From positions 1,071,942 through 1,135,941 of the forward strand of contig NC_018870.1 of the NCBI RefSeq assembly GCF_000305935.1: a stretch of DNA of 64,000 nt, given 5' to 3'. Each line of letters begins with the position of its first letter. Position 1 is the first letter of the stretch. Made by a program: the position numbers and the translations under genes. Below are positions 15,712 to 24,706 of this stretch, one piece after another. The notes beneath the pieces were generated by a model, which saw nothing but the letters and a program-made list of their open reading frames with translations, did no database searches and had not been told where the DNA came from. Source of the stretch: Thermacetogenium phaeum DSM 12270. GTDB lineage: Bacteria; Bacillota; DSM-12270; Thermacetogeniales; Thermacetogeniaceae.

Positions 15712-16844
15712 CTATTCGTAGCTCAGGGCCTCCGCCGGTTTCAGGCCGGCCGGGTAATAACCGAAAAAGATCCCTACCATCAGCGCGAAGGCCACGGATA
15801 TGAAGAGACGATGATGGTGTCCCTCTCCTGCAGGCCGCTCTTGATCTCCACGTTCAGGTCGTAGGAGATGCCGGTCTCTACCTGCTGCAGCTGGGGCTTC
15901 CCGTGCTGCATTACCACCACGAAGCCGGAGCCGGTGGCGGAGACCGGGTCGCTTGAGGATGTGCTCTCTCCGCCGGTCCGGGAGTTCGAACTTCAGTTGC
16001 TGCTGCTAACCGTACCGGTGGCGTAAAGCCGGCTGCCGTCACCGTCCCCGGTCTGGGTGCCGGAGCGCCGGTTGCCGCCGTTGCTCATCGCCGTGGTCAC
16101 CATATAGGTCCTGGCAAAGTCCAGGCCTCCTGGGGCACTGTGAGCACATGGCTTGCGGAATCGACGATGATCTTGATGCTGGCCGGGAGACCGCTCTTGA
16201 GCAGACTGTAATCGTCGATGGAGATCTTGGCGTCGAACATCTGCACGTTGCTGACGGTGGTGGCCATCGGGGCGAGGTAGGCGATCTCCCCCGTAAAGTT
16301 TTCGTCCGGGTAGGTATCCACCGTGAAGGTGACCTTCTGGCCGGTTTTCACCTTGCTGGTATCGGGCCTCGTTGATCTTGGCGGAGAGCTGCAGCTCCGT
16401 GGAGGAAAGGTAGATGTAGAACTGGCTGCTGTCACTGCTGCTGCCGGAGGATACCGCCCCGCCTCCCGTCCACTGCCCGACATTGCCGTTGATCTCGGCC
16501 ACGTAGCCGTCGAAACGGGCGATGATCCGGGCGTTGTCCAGGTTCTCCCGGGCCTGTTCCAGATAGGACCGGGCGGTTTGCAGGTTGGCCAGGACGATTC
16601 TGAGGTCGGCTTCGTGGCTGGTGGCTACCAGATTGCTATGGTCGCTCTGATATTTGGCCGGGGCCGACTGGTAGCTCTCCCTGCTGCTCTTTAGTTCGGC
16701 CTTGGAGATCACCCCGGCCTCGTACAGGGCCTGGTTTTGATCCAGGGGCCTTGGTGTTGTCCAGGGCGATCGGTGACCACCAGCTTATCGTAATTGGCCT
16801 GGGCGACGGTCAGGGACGCCTGAGCCCTGCTCGTAGGCGTGCTT
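15712..16844 (-). pseudogene. Wrecked macA/macB-type efflux operon
   Basis: Read leftward, pieces of a HlyD/MacA-type membrane fusion protein are found in several frames: LDQNQALYEAGVISKAELKS; the coiled-coil part ANLQTARSYLEQARENLDNA; the lipoyl part ARFDGYVAEINGNVGQW; then in another frame the barrel part KVKTGQKVTFTVDTYPDENF. The tail GISYDLNVEIKSGLQERDTI runs straight into the last 30 residues of a MacB/FtsX-type permease, SVAFALMVGIFFGYYPAGLK then PAEALSYE. At least three frameshifts and a deletion of almost all of macB are implied. The 5' end is cut by a group II intron remnant. Confidence 0.85.
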
Positions 16845-16876
16845 GGGACGGGGTTAGCCGCCCCCTCCTACCCGAT
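16845..16876 (-). mobile_element. Remnant of a group II intron (domain VI only)
   Basis: The plus-strand sequence GGGACGGGGTTAGCCGCCCC then CTCCTACCCGAT copies the 3' end of the intact intron at 2771-2802 (GGACGGGGGCTAGCCGCCCC then CTCCTACTCAAT), with few changes. In the remnant's own 5'-to-3' sense it lies on the plus strand, opposite to the efflux pseudogene it interrupts. Nothing of domains I-V remains. It marks an old insertion followed by deletion. Orientation is listed by the pseudogene it disrupts. Confidence 0.7.
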
Positions 16877-16935
16877 ATTGAACGCTGCTTCGGGGAGAAG
16901 GGAGCGATCGACACTCCTGGATGAAATCTTCTTTG

Positions 16936-16965
16936 TTGACAAAGAGAAAACAGCCGGTCTATAAT
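16936..16965 (+). promoter_or_regulatory. Sigma-A type promoter of the ytr-like operon
   Basis: TTGACA (16936-16941) and TATAAT (16960-16965) are perfect consensus boxes 18 bases apart. Directly after the -10 box stands a direct repeat AACTGTATT / AACTGTAAT (about 16968-16985), a candidate operator for the GntR regulator encoded next; YtrA-type regulators usually repress their own operon. Confidence 0.75.
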
Positions 16966-17014
16966 ATAACTGTATTAACTGTAATAGTATAAATAATACG
17001 AGGAGGAGGTGTCT

Positions 17015-17398
17015 ATGTTACAGCTGGATTACGGAGATCGGCGGCCTCTCTACGAACAAATCAAGGAAAAAATAAAAACTCTGATTATCAGCGGGGTTTT
17101 AAAACCTAATGAGCGAATACCGTCGGTGCGGGAACTGGCGCAGTTATTGACAGTCAATCCCAACACCATTCAAAAGGCCTACAAGGACCTGGAAGCGGAG
17201 GGATTCATCTACTCTGTTCGGGCCAAAGGCAGCTTTGTCGCTCACCTCGACCGGTCGAGCAATTACCACCGGCGGGAGGAACTGAGGCGGCAATTGGAAA
17301 AAATTGTGGCAGAGATGCTCTATCTTAACGAACCAATAGAACAGTTGATAGAGACCATCTATGCCGTTAAGAGAAAAGGGGGTCTGCTTGATGATTGA
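17015..17398 (+). CDS. GntR family regulator, YtrA type
   Basis: This 127-residue protein is a short GntR-family regulator of the YtrA group. A winged helix-turn-helix fills residues 1-75: PLYEQIKEKIKTLIISGVLK, then RIPSVRELAQLLTVNPNTIQ and KAYKDLEAEGFIYSVRAKGS. The C-terminal helical part (about 76-127) is short, as in YtrA. AGGAGGAGG precedes ATG 17015. The stop overlaps the start of the ABC ATPase gene, so the regulator and transporter are made together. It likely represses the operon through the repeat after the promoter and responds to an unknown signal; in Bacillus such systems respond to cell-wall antibiotics. Confidence 0.9.
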   Translation: MLQLDYGDRRPLYEQIKEKIKTLIISGVLKPNERIPSVRELAQLLTVNPNTIQKAYKDLEAEGFIYSVRAKGSFVAHLDRSSNYHRREELRRQLEKIVAEMLYLNEPIEQLIETIYAVKRKGGLLDD

Positions 17399-18290
17399 GG
17401 TGAGAGGGCTTACCAAGAGCTTTGGTAAATTGAAGGCCTTGGTGAACGTCGATATCAGTATTGAAAAAGGTGCCATTTACGGATTACTCGGCCCTAACGG
17501 TGCCGGTAAAACCACCCTCATCAAACACCTGGCAGGTGTCTACCGGCAGGATGCCGGGACGGTTGCCGTTGACGGGCAGCCGGTTTACGAAAACCCGGCC
17601 GTTAAGTCGTTTCTGGTTTATATACCCGATGAGCTTTATTTCTTCTCCCAATACAGTATTGAAGAGACGGCTAGGTTTTACGCCACCCTTTACCCGAACT
17701 GGAATTGGGAAAGATACCACCTCTTAAAACAGGTATTTTCCATCGACCCTCAGAGGAGAATCACCCGTTTATCCAGAGGAATGCAAAAACAGGTGGCCTT
17801 CTGGCTGGGCATCTCCACCATGCCCCGGGTGATGCTTCTCGATGAGCCGGTCGACGGTCTGGACCCGGTGATGCGGAAAAAGGTCTGGAACTTAGTTCTG
17901 CAGGATGTCGCCGAGCGCCAAACAACGGTGCTGGTTTCCTCCCATAACCTGCGGGAGCTGGAGGATGTCTGTGACCATGTGGGCATTTTGCATAACGGCA
18001 GCGTACTGGTAGAAAGGGATCTCGATGATTTAAAGACGGATGTTCATAAGCTCCAGCTGGCCTTTACCGGGGAGGTACCCGCGGATCTCCTGGAGACGGG
18101 GACGCTTCTACACCGTCAGCAAAGCGGCAGCATCCTGCAGATAATTGTCAAGGGGGATAAGGACCGCATTCTGTCGGAGGTGCGGCGGGCTGAACCGGTT
18201 ATCCTGGATATCCTGCCGCTGACACTGGAGGAGATTTTTATCTACGAGTTGGGGGGAAGGGGATATGACATTCAAAGTATTCTTATTTAA
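17391..18290 (+). CDS. ABC transporter ATP-binding protein
   Basis: This 299-residue protein is the energising subunit of an ABC transporter. Walker A is GPNGAGKTT, the signature motif is the variant LSRGMQKQ, Walker B is RVMLLDEP followed by the D-loop VDGLDP, and the switch His is in VLVSSHNLRELE. ATG 17391 overlaps the regulator's stop. A C-terminal domain of about 90 residues follows the ATPase core, as in YtrB/YtrE and antibiotic exporters. It lies directly before, and overlaps by 26 bases, the large permease gene, so the two form one transporter. Confidence 0.92.
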   Translation: MIEVRGLTKSFGKLKALVNVDISIEKGAIYGLLGPNGAGKTTLIKHLAGVYRQDAGTVAVDGQPVYENPAVKSFLVYIPDELYFFSQYSIEETARFYATLYPNWNWERYHLLKQVFSIDPQRRITRLSRGMQKQVAFWLGISTMPRVMLLDEPVDGLDPVMRKKVWNLVLQDVAERQTTVLVSSHNLRELEDVCDHVGILHNGSVLVERDLDDLKTDVHKLQLAFTGEVPADLLETGTLLHRQQSGSILQIIVKGDKDRILSEVRRAEPVILDILPLTLEEIFIYELGGRGYDIQSILI

Positions 18291-20286
18291 TAAAGGAGTG
18301 ATTGTCAGCGATCTCAAGCGGTTCTGGTGGATCAGCGTTTTGTATGGCCTGGTCCTGCTTTTGCTCCTGCCTTTTCACCACATGATGCAGATTGTATCAG
18401 TCGATAGCGAATGGATGTCGGAAGCGCTGAAAAGATCACTGGACATTTTCTCCGGGCAGGGCGGGCTGCAGGCACTCCTCATTTGCACCGTGCCCGTTAT
18501 CCTGGCGGTGCTGATTTTTCAGTATTTGCACAGCGTCCGGGCGACCGGGGTGATGCACAGCCTGCCTCTTGACCGCAAATCCCTGTTCTTAAGCCACTGC
18601 TCGTCGGGGCTGGTGCTGTTGCTTCTGCCCGTCCTGGTCACCGGATTGGCGCTGGTCGCCCTGAATATGACGACCACTTTAAAGGACTATTACTCACTCC
18701 TGAACATCCTGGAATGGGTGGGGATCACAGCTCTCATCGACGTATTGGTATTTGCGATCGCCGTTTTTGTAGGGATGTTCACGGGCAGTGCCGCAGCCCA
18801 CATCGCCTTCACCTATATTCTGCAGGTTCTGCCCACCGGGTTAAATATTCTGTTGGCCGAGAATCTCCGGCATCTGGTGCACGGCTACGCCGACATCAGT
18901 ACTCCGACCAAGCTGAAGTATAACTTTCCGCTGCTGCTGTTTACCGGCGGGATCAGTAGTGATTATTTTACTGCCGGAACCGTTGCGGTTTATCTCCTGG
19001 GGATCGCCCTGTTTCTGGCTGCTGCTGCCTATGTCTATAAATTAAGGCACGCCGAAGCGGCCGGTGAGGTCATCGCTTTTCCGATCCTGCGCCCGGTTTT
19101 TAAATACGGTGTAACCGCTTGCACCATGCTGCTGGCAGGAGCCTATTTTGCCGGTGCGTACAACGGTGCTTTACCCGTTATCGTTTGGGGATACCTGCTG
19201 GGCTCTTTGTTGGGTTACCTGACGGCCGAAGCTCTGCTGCAGAAGTCTTTGAGAGTCTGGTCTTCTTACAGGGGGTATCTGGGATATGCTGCCGTGGTGG
19301 CGGTTTTGCTGGTCGGGGTTGCCACCGATGTCACCGGCTATGAACATCGTGTCCCCGAACCGGATAGCGTCAAGAAGGTCTACTTCGGCAGCAGTCTCGG
19401 CCCCTGGATTGAAGTGGAAAAGAATGATGCAACCGCAACAAAGCGAAGTGTTGCGCCAATAGAGCGAGGCGGGGAGTATATGGGCGGGAGCTTCTTTGAA
19501 GAGAGGAGCAACATCGAGAACATCATTCTCCTGCACCGGCGGCTGGTGCAGGAGCGCCACGACACCAGTAAGGAATGGCAAAAACACTATATTATTTATT
19601 TACTGGATAACGGGTCTTACCTGGCTCGCCAGTATTCGATCGATGAAAAGCGGCACGCTTCACTGCTCAGACCCATCTACGAGTCCCTGGAGTATAAGCA
19701 GGCCAGATTTCCGATTACAACCCAGGACCCGGCCGCAATCAAGTGGATCGAAATCGGAGATCACAGGGCCAACAAAGGAGCGGCCGTTCTGACGGACAGG
19801 GCCGAGATCAGAGAATTCGTTGCCCGGTTGATGAAGGATGTGCTTGCTGCAACATTCGAGGAAATGACCGCCGACCGAGAGGAATATATATATGCCGACA
19901 TCATGATTGATATCGGTATGGAAAAGGGAGTGGTACATCATTACACCATTCTTCCCGGTTACAGTTCGGTTATCTCCTGGCTCAAGGAGAAGGGGTATTA
20001 TGAAAAAGTGGTGCTTCGGCCGGAGGAAATCCAATATGTCAAACTGGAAAGAGCTGTACCGGCAGCGGATAACGGCGGATTAAAGTGGGTTGAAGTGAGG
20101 GACCGCCGGTTAATCGAGGAATTGATCTCGTTGCAGGGCCCCGCTGACTCCATCGGCCCGCGAGATACAATCATGGCGACATTTTTCGGTGAAACAGCCG
20201 CAGGCCCTTTCCAGTACCATCGTACAATACACCGGGATTGGCCGGTTTCGGAAGCCCTGCAAAAATATATTTCAAAACTGGATTAG
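18265..20286 (+). CDS. ABC transporter permease with large extracytoplasmic part
   Basis: This 673-residue membrane protein is the partner of the preceding ATPase. The first 360 residues hold multiple membrane segments, for example WWISVLYGLVLLLLLPF, LLICTVPVILAVLIFQYL and GLVLLLLPVLVTGLALVAL. The remaining 310 residues are soluble and begin after a last segment near AAVVAVLLVGVATDV, with VKKVYFGSSLGPWIEVEKND. This layout matches ABC-2 permeases carrying a DUF6449-type domain that go with YtrA regulators. Substrate unknown. A terminator follows at 20329. Confidence 0.83.
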   Translation: MTFKVFLFNKGVIVSDLKRFWWISVLYGLVLLLLLPFHHMMQIVSVDSEWMSEALKRSLDIFSGQGGLQALLICTVPVILAVLIFQYLHSVRATGVMHSLPLDRKSLFLSHCSSGLVLLLLPVLVTGLALVALNMTTTLKDYYSLLNILEWVGITALIDVLVFAIAVFVGMFTGSAAAHIAFTYILQVLPTGLNILLAENLRHLVHGYADISTPTKLKYNFPLLLFTGGISSDYFTAGTVAVYLLGIALFLAAAAYVYKLRHAEAAGEVIAFPILRPVFKYGVTACTMLLAGAYFAGAYNGALPVIVWGYLLGSLLGYLTAEALLQKSLRVWSSYRGYLGYAAVVAVLLVGVATDVTGYEHRVPEPDSVKKVYFGSSLGPWIEVEKNDATATKRSVAPIERGGEYMGGSFFEERSNIENIILLHRRLVQERHDTSKEWQKHYIIYLLDNGSYLARQYSIDEKRHASLLRPIYESLEYKQARFPITTQDPAAIKWIEIGDHRANKGAAVLTDRAEIREFVARLMKDVLAATFEEMTADREEYIYADIMIDIGMEKGVVHHYTILPGYSSVISWLKEKGYYEKVVLRPEEIQYVKLERAVPAADNGGLKWVEVRDRRLIEELISLQGPADSIGPRDTIMATFFGETAAGPFQYHRTIHRDWPVSEALQKYISKLD

Positions 20287-20328
20287 TGCCGATCACATCT
20301 TCAAAACGCCTACAAGACCGATATCAGG

Positions 20329-20355
20329 CCGGGAGTATGAACTCCCGGTTTTTTT
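20329..20355 (+). terminator. Terminator of the ytr-like operon
   Basis: An 8-base stem CCGGGAGT / ACTCCCGG with a TATG loop is followed by seven T. Confidence 0.9.
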
Positions 20356-20549
20356 GCGACTATTGCTGCCCTTCGGCAGACAAAAAAGGGGGGCTCCTTC
20401 GCCCTACCGTTTCTCCAATCCCAAAGGACCGACCGCCGAGAGGCCTCAACTCATCCTTGCTGTAGCCGGGTTTACGAATCGCTGCCAGGGGTATTATCCC
20501 CCTTCCCCGGTAAAAATAAAAGATAAAAAAGGGAAGAAGGTGGACTCTG

Positions 20550-21377
20550 GTGCGCCCTCTCTGGCAGGGTTCGATCAGCTTCGGGCTGGTGAGCATCCCC
20601 GTGAAAGTGTTTCCGGCGCTTGAAGACCGCAGCATTAAATTTCGCTTTTTACACAACGAGTGCCATACTCCCTTGATTTACGAGCGTAAGTGTCCGCACT
20701 GCAACCGCGCGGTTGCCATGGAAGAAATAGTGAGGGCCTATGAGTATGAAAAGGGGAGGTTTGTGGTTATCGAGGAGGAGCTCTTAAATGTTCCCGGAGA
20801 GCCGCTGCATACCGTCGAAATCCTGGATTTTGTCCGCCTGGCGGAGATCGATCCCATTTATTTTGCCAGGCCCTACTACCTGGCTCCCGGTCTGGGCGGG
20901 GAGAAGGCGTACGCTTTGCTGCACAGGACGATGCAGGAGCAGGGACAGGTAGCCGTCGCCAGGACGAGGCTGCGCAGCAAAGAATCACTCGTTGCCCTGA
21001 GAGTATTCCGGCAGGTGCTGTTGATGTCCCAGATGTACTATCATGATGAAATCCGCCCTGTGGACGCCGTCTTGCTTCCCGGAAAAAATGTGGAATTAAC
21101 GGCCACGGAACTGAAGATGGCATCTGAACTGATCGGCAATCTGTCCGGGAGTTTTCAGCCGGAAAAATATCAGGATCAATACCGGAAGAGGCTGGAGGAG
21201 GCCATAGCTGCCAAGATTGCCGGGGAGGAGGTAAAGATTGCTCCGGCTGCCCCGGCGGCAAAAGTTGTCGATTTGGTGGAAGCACTGAAGGCCAGTCTGG
21301 AAATGACGAAGGAAAAAAGGGATGAGAAAGTAAGAAAAAGAAGGAAGAAAAAAGAGGCGGCTGCCGGTAATAGATAA
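20550..21377 (+). CDS. ku: Ku protein, DNA end binding for non-homologous end joining
   Basis: This 275-residue protein is a bacterial Ku, a homodimeric ring that binds broken DNA ends and recruits LigD. It starts RPLWQGSISFGLVSIPVKVF, the hallmark of the family. The Ku core continues with KCPHCNRAVAMEEIVRAYEY, then FVRLAEIDPIYFARPYYLAP and MSQMYYHDEIRPVDAVLLPG. The C-terminus is Lys-rich, as in many bacterial Ku proteins that bind DNA with their tail. GTG 20550 has GAAGGTGG upstream. No ligD gene lies next to it. A 190-base gap separates it from the preceding terminator. Confidence 0.95.
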   Translation: MRPLWQGSISFGLVSIPVKVFPALEDRSIKFRFLHNECHTPLIYERKCPHCNRAVAMEEIVRAYEYEKGRFVVIEEELLNVPGEPLHTVEILDFVRLAEIDPIYFARPYYLAPGLGGEKAYALLHRTMQEQGQVAVARTRLRSKESLVALRVFRQVLLMSQMYYHDEIRPVDAVLLPGKNVELTATELKMASELIGNLSGSFQPEKYQDQYRKRLEEAIAAKIAGEEVKIAPAAPAAKVVDLVEALKASLEMTKEKRDEKVRKRRKKKEAAAGNR

Positions 21378-21505
21378 GAGGCATCTACCCCCTTTACCTC
21401 TTCTGCCAGAAGAAGTATACTTGGTTAACGGGTGGCATATTATCCCATTGATCCGGTGTGCCGTTTACCGGCATCTCTCTAAGCCATAGTCGGGGAGGAG
21501 ATTGG

Positions 21506-22603
21506 GTGGAAGACCGCTACTACTGGGCCGCATTACAGATCAGCCTGGAGTTAGGGAGCCACAGCCTCTTTAGTCTCTACCGGTATTTTCCGGCGGGGGA
21601 GGCCGTTTTCCGGTCTGACGAAAAGGATATCAAAAGGGTGCCCAACCTGTCCCCACAGGTTGCCGAAAGGATCATCCGTTATCGCCGGAATGTGGAACCG
21701 GAGAGGGTGGCAGAGGAGTTGCTGAAGAAGGGGATCAGGGTAACCCTTTTGGGGGAGGCGGATTACCCGGCGATGCTTTCTAATATCATGGAGCCGCCGG
21801 TGATCCTCTATACGAAGGGTGAACTACCGGATCCCCAACTGCCGCTGATAGCCGTAGTGGGGGCGCGCAGGGCCACGCCGTATGGGAAAGTGGTAGCCCG
21901 CAAACTCGCCCGGGAACTGGTGGAGGCAGGGTGGGGTGTCGTTAGCGGAATGGCCAGGGGTATTGATACTGCCGCCCACGAGGGAGCTCTAGAAGGAAAC
22001 GGTTATACCCTGGCGGTTTTCGGTTGTGGGATTAACATTTGCTACCCCCGGGAGAACCGGAGGCTCATGGAGAGCATCAGGGATAAGGGCTGTCTGCTCA
22101 GCGAGTTTCCCCCCGATACCCCTCCTCTGGCAAGGAATTTCCCCATCAGAAACAGGATTATCAGCGGGTGTGCTCTGGGAACCGTCGTGGTGGAGGCAGG
22201 GGAGAAAAGCGGATCGCTGATAACAGCAGGTTTTGCTCTGGAGCAGGGACGGGAGGTTTTTGCTGTACCGGGGCCTGTGACGAGTGCTAACAGCCGGGGG
22301 GCGCACAGATTGATCAAGCAGGGGGCCAAGCTTGTGGAAACCGTTTCCGACATTCTGGAGGAATTCCCGTATATCAAGCGGATGCAGGCGGTATCTCAAC
22401 CTCCGGAGAAGAAAGAGACCAACCTGACGCTCGAAGAGGCTGCCGTTTTCCAGCACTTAAGCCTCGAGCCTGTGTCCCTTGAGCATTTAGCAGAGAGGGC
22501 GGGTCTGCCTGTTTCCGTTGTCGGGGCTGTCCTAACGATGCTGGAAATTAAGGGCCTGGTGCAGAGGCTGCCGGGGCCGTTTTATATAAAGTCCGACGTG
22601 TAA
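21506..22603 (+). CDS. dprA: DNA processing protein DprA/Smf
   Basis: This 365-residue protein is DprA, which loads RecA on incoming single-stranded DNA during transformation. The Rossmann-fold core has VVGARRATPYGKVVARKLAR, then VSGMARGIDTAAHEGAL, AVFGCGINICYPRENRRL and SEFPPDTPPLARNFPIRNRI. A winged-helix-like C-terminal domain follows (about 300-365). GTG 21506 is chosen because GGGGAGGAG lies upstream, giving a start VEDRYYWAAL like other family members; the frame extends 16 codons further up without support. It lies 25 bases before topA, the common Firmicutes order. Confidence 0.94.
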   Translation: MEDRYYWAALQISLELGSHSLFSLYRYFPAGEAVFRSDEKDIKRVPNLSPQVAERIIRYRRNVEPERVAEELLKKGIRVTLLGEADYPAMLSNIMEPPVILYTKGELPDPQLPLIAVVGARRATPYGKVVARKLARELVEAGWGVVSGMARGIDTAAHEGALEGNGYTLAVFGCGINICYPRENRRLMESIRDKGCLLSEFPPDTPPLARNFPIRNRIISGCALGTVVVEAGEKSGSLITAGFALEQGREVFAVPGPVTSANSRGAHRLIKQGAKLVETVSDILEEFPYIKRMQAVSQPPEKKETNLTLEEAAVFQHLSLEPVSLEHLAERAGLPVSVVGAVLTMLEIKGLVQRLPGPFYIKSDV

Positions 22604-22627
22604 TTATAATCATAAAGGGGAAATAAC

Positions 22628-24706
22628 ATGGCAAAAGTACTCGTTATTGTAGAATCACCGGCAAAGGCGCGCGCCATCACCAAATTCTTAGGGCGAAAGT
22701 ATGCTGTCAAGGCGTCGCTGGGGCATGTGCGCGATCTCCCCAAAAGCCAGCTCGGCGTAGACGTGGAGAACGGATATCAGCCAAAATACATTACGATCCG
22801 TGGAAAAGGAGATGTTATCAAGGAACTGCGCGGGGCGGCAAAGAAAGCGGAAACCGTCTTGCTGGGTCCGGACCCGGACCGCGAGGGGGAGGCCATCGCC
22901 TGGCATCTGATGGAAATACTTGGGTTGCCTCCGGAAACCCCCTGCCGAATCGAGTTTCACGAAATAACCAAAAGTGCTCTGGAAAAGGCAGTCAAGGAGC
23001 CGCGCCTCATCGACAAGGCGCGGGTTGATGCCCAACAGTGCAGGCGGGTGCTTGATCGGCTGGTGGGCTACAAGCTGAGCCCTTTACTCTGGAGGAAGAT
23101 CAAGCGGGGATTGAGCGCGGGGCGGGTGCAGTCGGTGGCTGTGCGCCTGATCTGCGACCGGGAAAAGGAGATTGCCGATTTTCAGCCGGAGGAATATTGG
23201 ACAATTACCGGCCACTTCCGTACCGAAGAGAGCACCATCGAGGCTAATCTGATCCGCAGGGGGAAGGAAAAGGTCTCCCTGCCTACCGTTGAGGATGTTA
23301 ACAGGGTGCTTGCCGAACTGGAAGGCGCCAGCTTTGTCGTGAGTAAGATCGAGAAGAAGGAACGCAAGCGCAACCCTTCTCCCCCCTTCACCACAAGCAC
23401 CCTGCAGCAGGAGGCGAGCAGGAAGCTGAATTTTCCGGTCAAGAAGACGATGCTCGTCGCTCAGCAGCTGTATGAGGGATTGGATCTGGGCAGCGAAGGG
23501 ATAGTAGGTTTGATCACCTATATGCGAACGGATTCTACAAGGATTGCGGAGACGGCCAGTGACGCTGCCCGGGCCTACATTGCTATGAAAATCGGGCAGG
23601 AATACCTTCCGGAGAAAGCTCCGGTCTATAAGGGGAAGGGGCGCTCTCAAGATGCCCATGAGGCCATCCGCCCCACAGACATCTACCGAGAGCCGGATCA
23701 GATTAAGAATTATTTGACGCGCGACCAGTACAGATTATACAAACTGATCTGGGAGCGCTTCCTGGCGAGCCAGATGAAACCGGCCGTCATTGAAGTAACA
23801 ACCGTGGAGATTGAGGGGAAGGAGTACATTTTTCGGACCAGCGGCTCGGTGGTGCGCTTTCCGGGATATTTGCGGGTCTCAGCTGATGCAGACGAGGTGG
23901 ACTCTCTCCTTCCTGAACTGGAGGAGGGGGAGCGTTTGGAACTTGTTAAACTGGAACCAAAGCAGCACTTTACACAGCCACCATCGCGCTATACTGAGGC
24001 TACTTTGGTGAAAGCCCTCGAGGAGAATGGTATCGGCAGGCCGAGCACATATGCTCCCATTATCGCCACCATTCAAAGCCGCGGGTATGTGGTCAAGGAG
24101 GATAAACAGCTCCGCCCGACGGAACTGGGACAGATCGTGGTCGACCTTCTGAAGGAATATTTTCCCAAAATAATAGATGTGGAATTTACTGCTCAGATGG
24201 AAGAAAAACTGGACCAGGTGGAGGAAGGTGTATACTCCTGGCAGGAAGTAGTGGATGATTTTTACCTTCCTTTCCAGGAAGACCTCCTCCAGGCGGAAAG
24301 AGAAATAGCGGTGATCCCGATAGAAGAGGAGTGCAGCGAGGAAAAGTGTCCGAAGTGCGGCCGGAACCTCAAGATAAAACAGGGAAGGTACGGAAAGTTC
24401 CTGGCTTGCCCGGGCTTCCCCGAGTGCCGGTACACCAAACAGTTTTATGAGGATGCCGGAGTGTCCTGCCCGCGCTGCGGCGGAAGAATTGTTATACGAA
24501 GGTCGCGGCGAGGGAGGAAATTTTACGGCTGCATCAATTACCCCGAATGTGATTTTACCTGCTGGGATGAGCCCGCAGCCAAAAACTGCCCGGAGTGCGG
24601 CTGTTTTCTGGTTTATCGTGGCAGTGGGAAAAAGAAGCTGGTTTGCCCGGATTGCGGGCAGACCTATCAGGAAGAACAATTGACGGAAGCGGAGGGGGTA
24701 AAATAA
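22628..24706 (+). CDS. topA: DNA topoisomerase I
   Basis: This 692-residue type IA topoisomerase relaxes negative supercoils. The TOPRIM domain starts KVLVIVESPAKARAI and carries the acidic triad in GPDPDREGEAIAWH (about 80-93). The catalytic Tyr is residue 298 in GLITYMRTDSTR. The C-terminus (about 575-680) has three Cys-rich zinc modules, beginning CPKCGRNL, CPRCGGRI and CPECGCFL. Length is normal for Firmicutes. The stop overlaps the trmFO start by one base. Confidence 0.97.
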   Translation: MAKVLVIVESPAKARAITKFLGRKYAVKASLGHVRDLPKSQLGVDVENGYQPKYITIRGKGDVIKELRGAAKKAETVLLGPDPDREGEAIAWHLMEILGLPPETPCRIEFHEITKSALEKAVKEPRLIDKARVDAQQCRRVLDRLVGYKLSPLLWRKIKRGLSAGRVQSVAVRLICDREKEIADFQPEEYWTITGHFRTEESTIEANLIRRGKEKVSLPTVEDVNRVLAELEGASFVVSKIEKKERKRNPSPPFTTSTLQQEASRKLNFPVKKTMLVAQQLYEGLDLGSEGIVGLITYMRTDSTRIAETASDAARAYIAMKIGQEYLPEKAPVYKGKGRSQDAHEAIRPTDIYREPDQIKNYLTRDQYRLYKLIWERFLASQMKPAVIEVTTVEIEGKEYIFRTSGSVVRFPGYLRVSADADEVDSLLPELEEGERLELVKLEPKQHFTQPPSRYTEATLVKALEENGIGRPSTYAPIIATIQSRGYVVKEDKQLRPTELGQIVVDLLKEYFPKIIDVEFTAQMEEKLDQVEEGVYSWQEVVDDFYLPFQEDLLQAEREIAVIPIEEECSEEKCPKCGRNLKIKQGRYGKFLACPGFPECRYTKQFYEDAGVSCPRCGGRIVIRRSRRGRKFYGCINYPECDFTCWDEPAAKNCPECGCFLVYRGSGKKKLVCPDCGQTYQEEQLTEAEGVK

